DNA of 49,173 bases from an uncultured Verrucomicrobiota bacterium. Its GTDB lineage: Bacteria > Verrucomicrobiota > Verrucomicrobiae > Opitutales > Opitutaceae. Position 1 is the first letter of the stretch; each line of letters starts with the position of its first letter. Under the pieces are notes generated by a model, which did not search any database, was not told the origin of the DNA, and saw only the letters and a program-made list of their open reading frames with translations. Made by a program: the position numbers and the translations under genes. The stretch spans positions 1 through 49,173 of the forward strand of contig CAMLQS010000003.1 of assembly GCA_946482165.1 (NCBI GenBank), read 5' to 3'. Positions 48,762-49,173 of the stretch are shown piece after piece.

Positions 48762-49173
48762 TCAAACCTGTCGAGGTATGATGTCTCTCCGCCCCGCGTC
48801 TTCGATAAGCTTCAGGGGCCCGAAGCGGAGCAGGTCATTGGCATCGAACCCGGCAAGTGATGCCGGCTTTTCCGTTTGGGTTGCTGCAGCCAGACGGCGC
48901 AGAACCGCCCACGCGTCATCAAACGGCCCCGTTGCCGACAGCGGGCCTTTTTCTAACTCCATGTGGTAGTCGATTACCGACGACGCCAGCGCGGTCATCA
49001 TCGAGATAACGCAAAAGGCTTCAGACAAAAGCTGCTTATCCCCAAGGCTCGCTTGAGGCGTAAACTCGCCCAGCACGGCGGCACAGGCGTGCAAGCAAGC
49101 TTCAGTGTTACGGCACTCCACGGTCTCTTCATCACTGTTCCGATAGCTAGCCCAAGCAGGAAGAACATTTAAG
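48762..49173 (-). CDS. Hypothetical protein, 5' end cut by window edge
   Basis: An open frame ends at 48762 and is still open at the right window edge, so the start is probably outside. A GTG at 49121 would give 119 residues, but the upstream codons (NVLPAWASYRNSDEETVECRN) read like protein. The visible part is a mostly helical, soluble polypeptide (LLSEAFCVISMMTALASSVI, FDDAWAVLRRLAAATQ). I recognise no family or catalytic motif. GC content is lower than in the rest of the window, like the neighbouring MORN-variant gene, and the two may belong to one transferred segment. Confidence 0.5.
   Translation of the reverse strand, partial: LNVLPAWASYRNSDEETVECRNTEACLHACAAVLGEFTPQASLGDKQLLSEAFCVISMMTALASSVIDYHMELEKGPLSATGPFDDAWAVLRRLAAATQTEKPASLAGFDANDLLRFGPLKLIEDAGRRDIIPRQV

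Overview
The window is a high-GC chromosomal segment (by eye well above 60% GC, with strong G/C third-position bias) that most resembles the Verrucomicrobiota, probably an Opitutaceae-like bacterium. Supporting this are a PEP-CTERM-tagged exported protein, a secreted GH2 glycosidase next to a DUF1080 hydrolase, doubled minor-pseudopilin genes, many short dispersed palindromic repeats, and few clear Shine-Dalgarno sequences. This assignment is an inference from gene content; no rRNA is present. I see no tRNA, CRISPR array, insertion sequence or prophage.

Layout. (1) 1-2.5 kb, minus strand: ferrous iron uptake, with two FeoA-type proteins and FeoB running off the left edge behind a Fur-box-like palindrome. 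(2) 2.5-7.7 kb, plus: an MFS transporter, then two tandem MuiA-family (DUF4140/DUF4139) exported proteins, each behind the same 27-bp PhoB-box-like direct repeat. (3) 7.8-10.7 kb: a topoisomerase IV A-like subunit (minus) divergent from a double-ACT protein (plus). (4) 10.8-14.4 kb: arginine biosynthesis, argJ (minus) divergent from argB and argD (plus). (5) 14.5-17.8 kb: a DUF3142 protein overlapping a large exported protein of unknown function. (6) 17.8-28.6 kb, minus: a sensor kinase, a three-gene pseudopilin cassette, a NarL-type response regulator, a second paralogous pseudopilin cassette, a PEP-CTERM protein and a cysteine-motif membrane protein. (7) 28.8-35.5 kb, plus: rpsT, an AddB/AddA-type helicase-nuclease pair, and a 33-residue bS22/mS38-like ribosomal protein. 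(8) 35.7-40.1 kb, plus: an overlapping pilMNO-(P-like)-pilQ operon ending in a strong terminator. (9) 40.2-43.8 kb: a TerC-family protein with a possibly structured leader, then exoD, queE and queC on the minus strand. (10) 44.0-48.1 kb: a cupin, a GH2 glycosidase and a DUF1080 protein. (11) 48.1-49.2 kb: visibly lower GC, with a MORN-variant repeat protein and a gene cut by the right edge.

How parts work together. The pil operon supplies the inner-membrane platform and the secretin of a type IV pilus or type II-like machine. The doubled pseudopilin cassettes encode PilV-, PulJ- and PilX-like minor subunits that could be tip or initiation complexes for such a machine. The two-component pair beside them is the obvious candidate regulator. 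No assembly ATPase, PilC platform protein, major pilin or prepilin peptidase lies in the window. The kinase - cassette - regulator - cassette cluster is the most interesting system here. The arginine, queuosine, iron and recombination genes are housekeeping.
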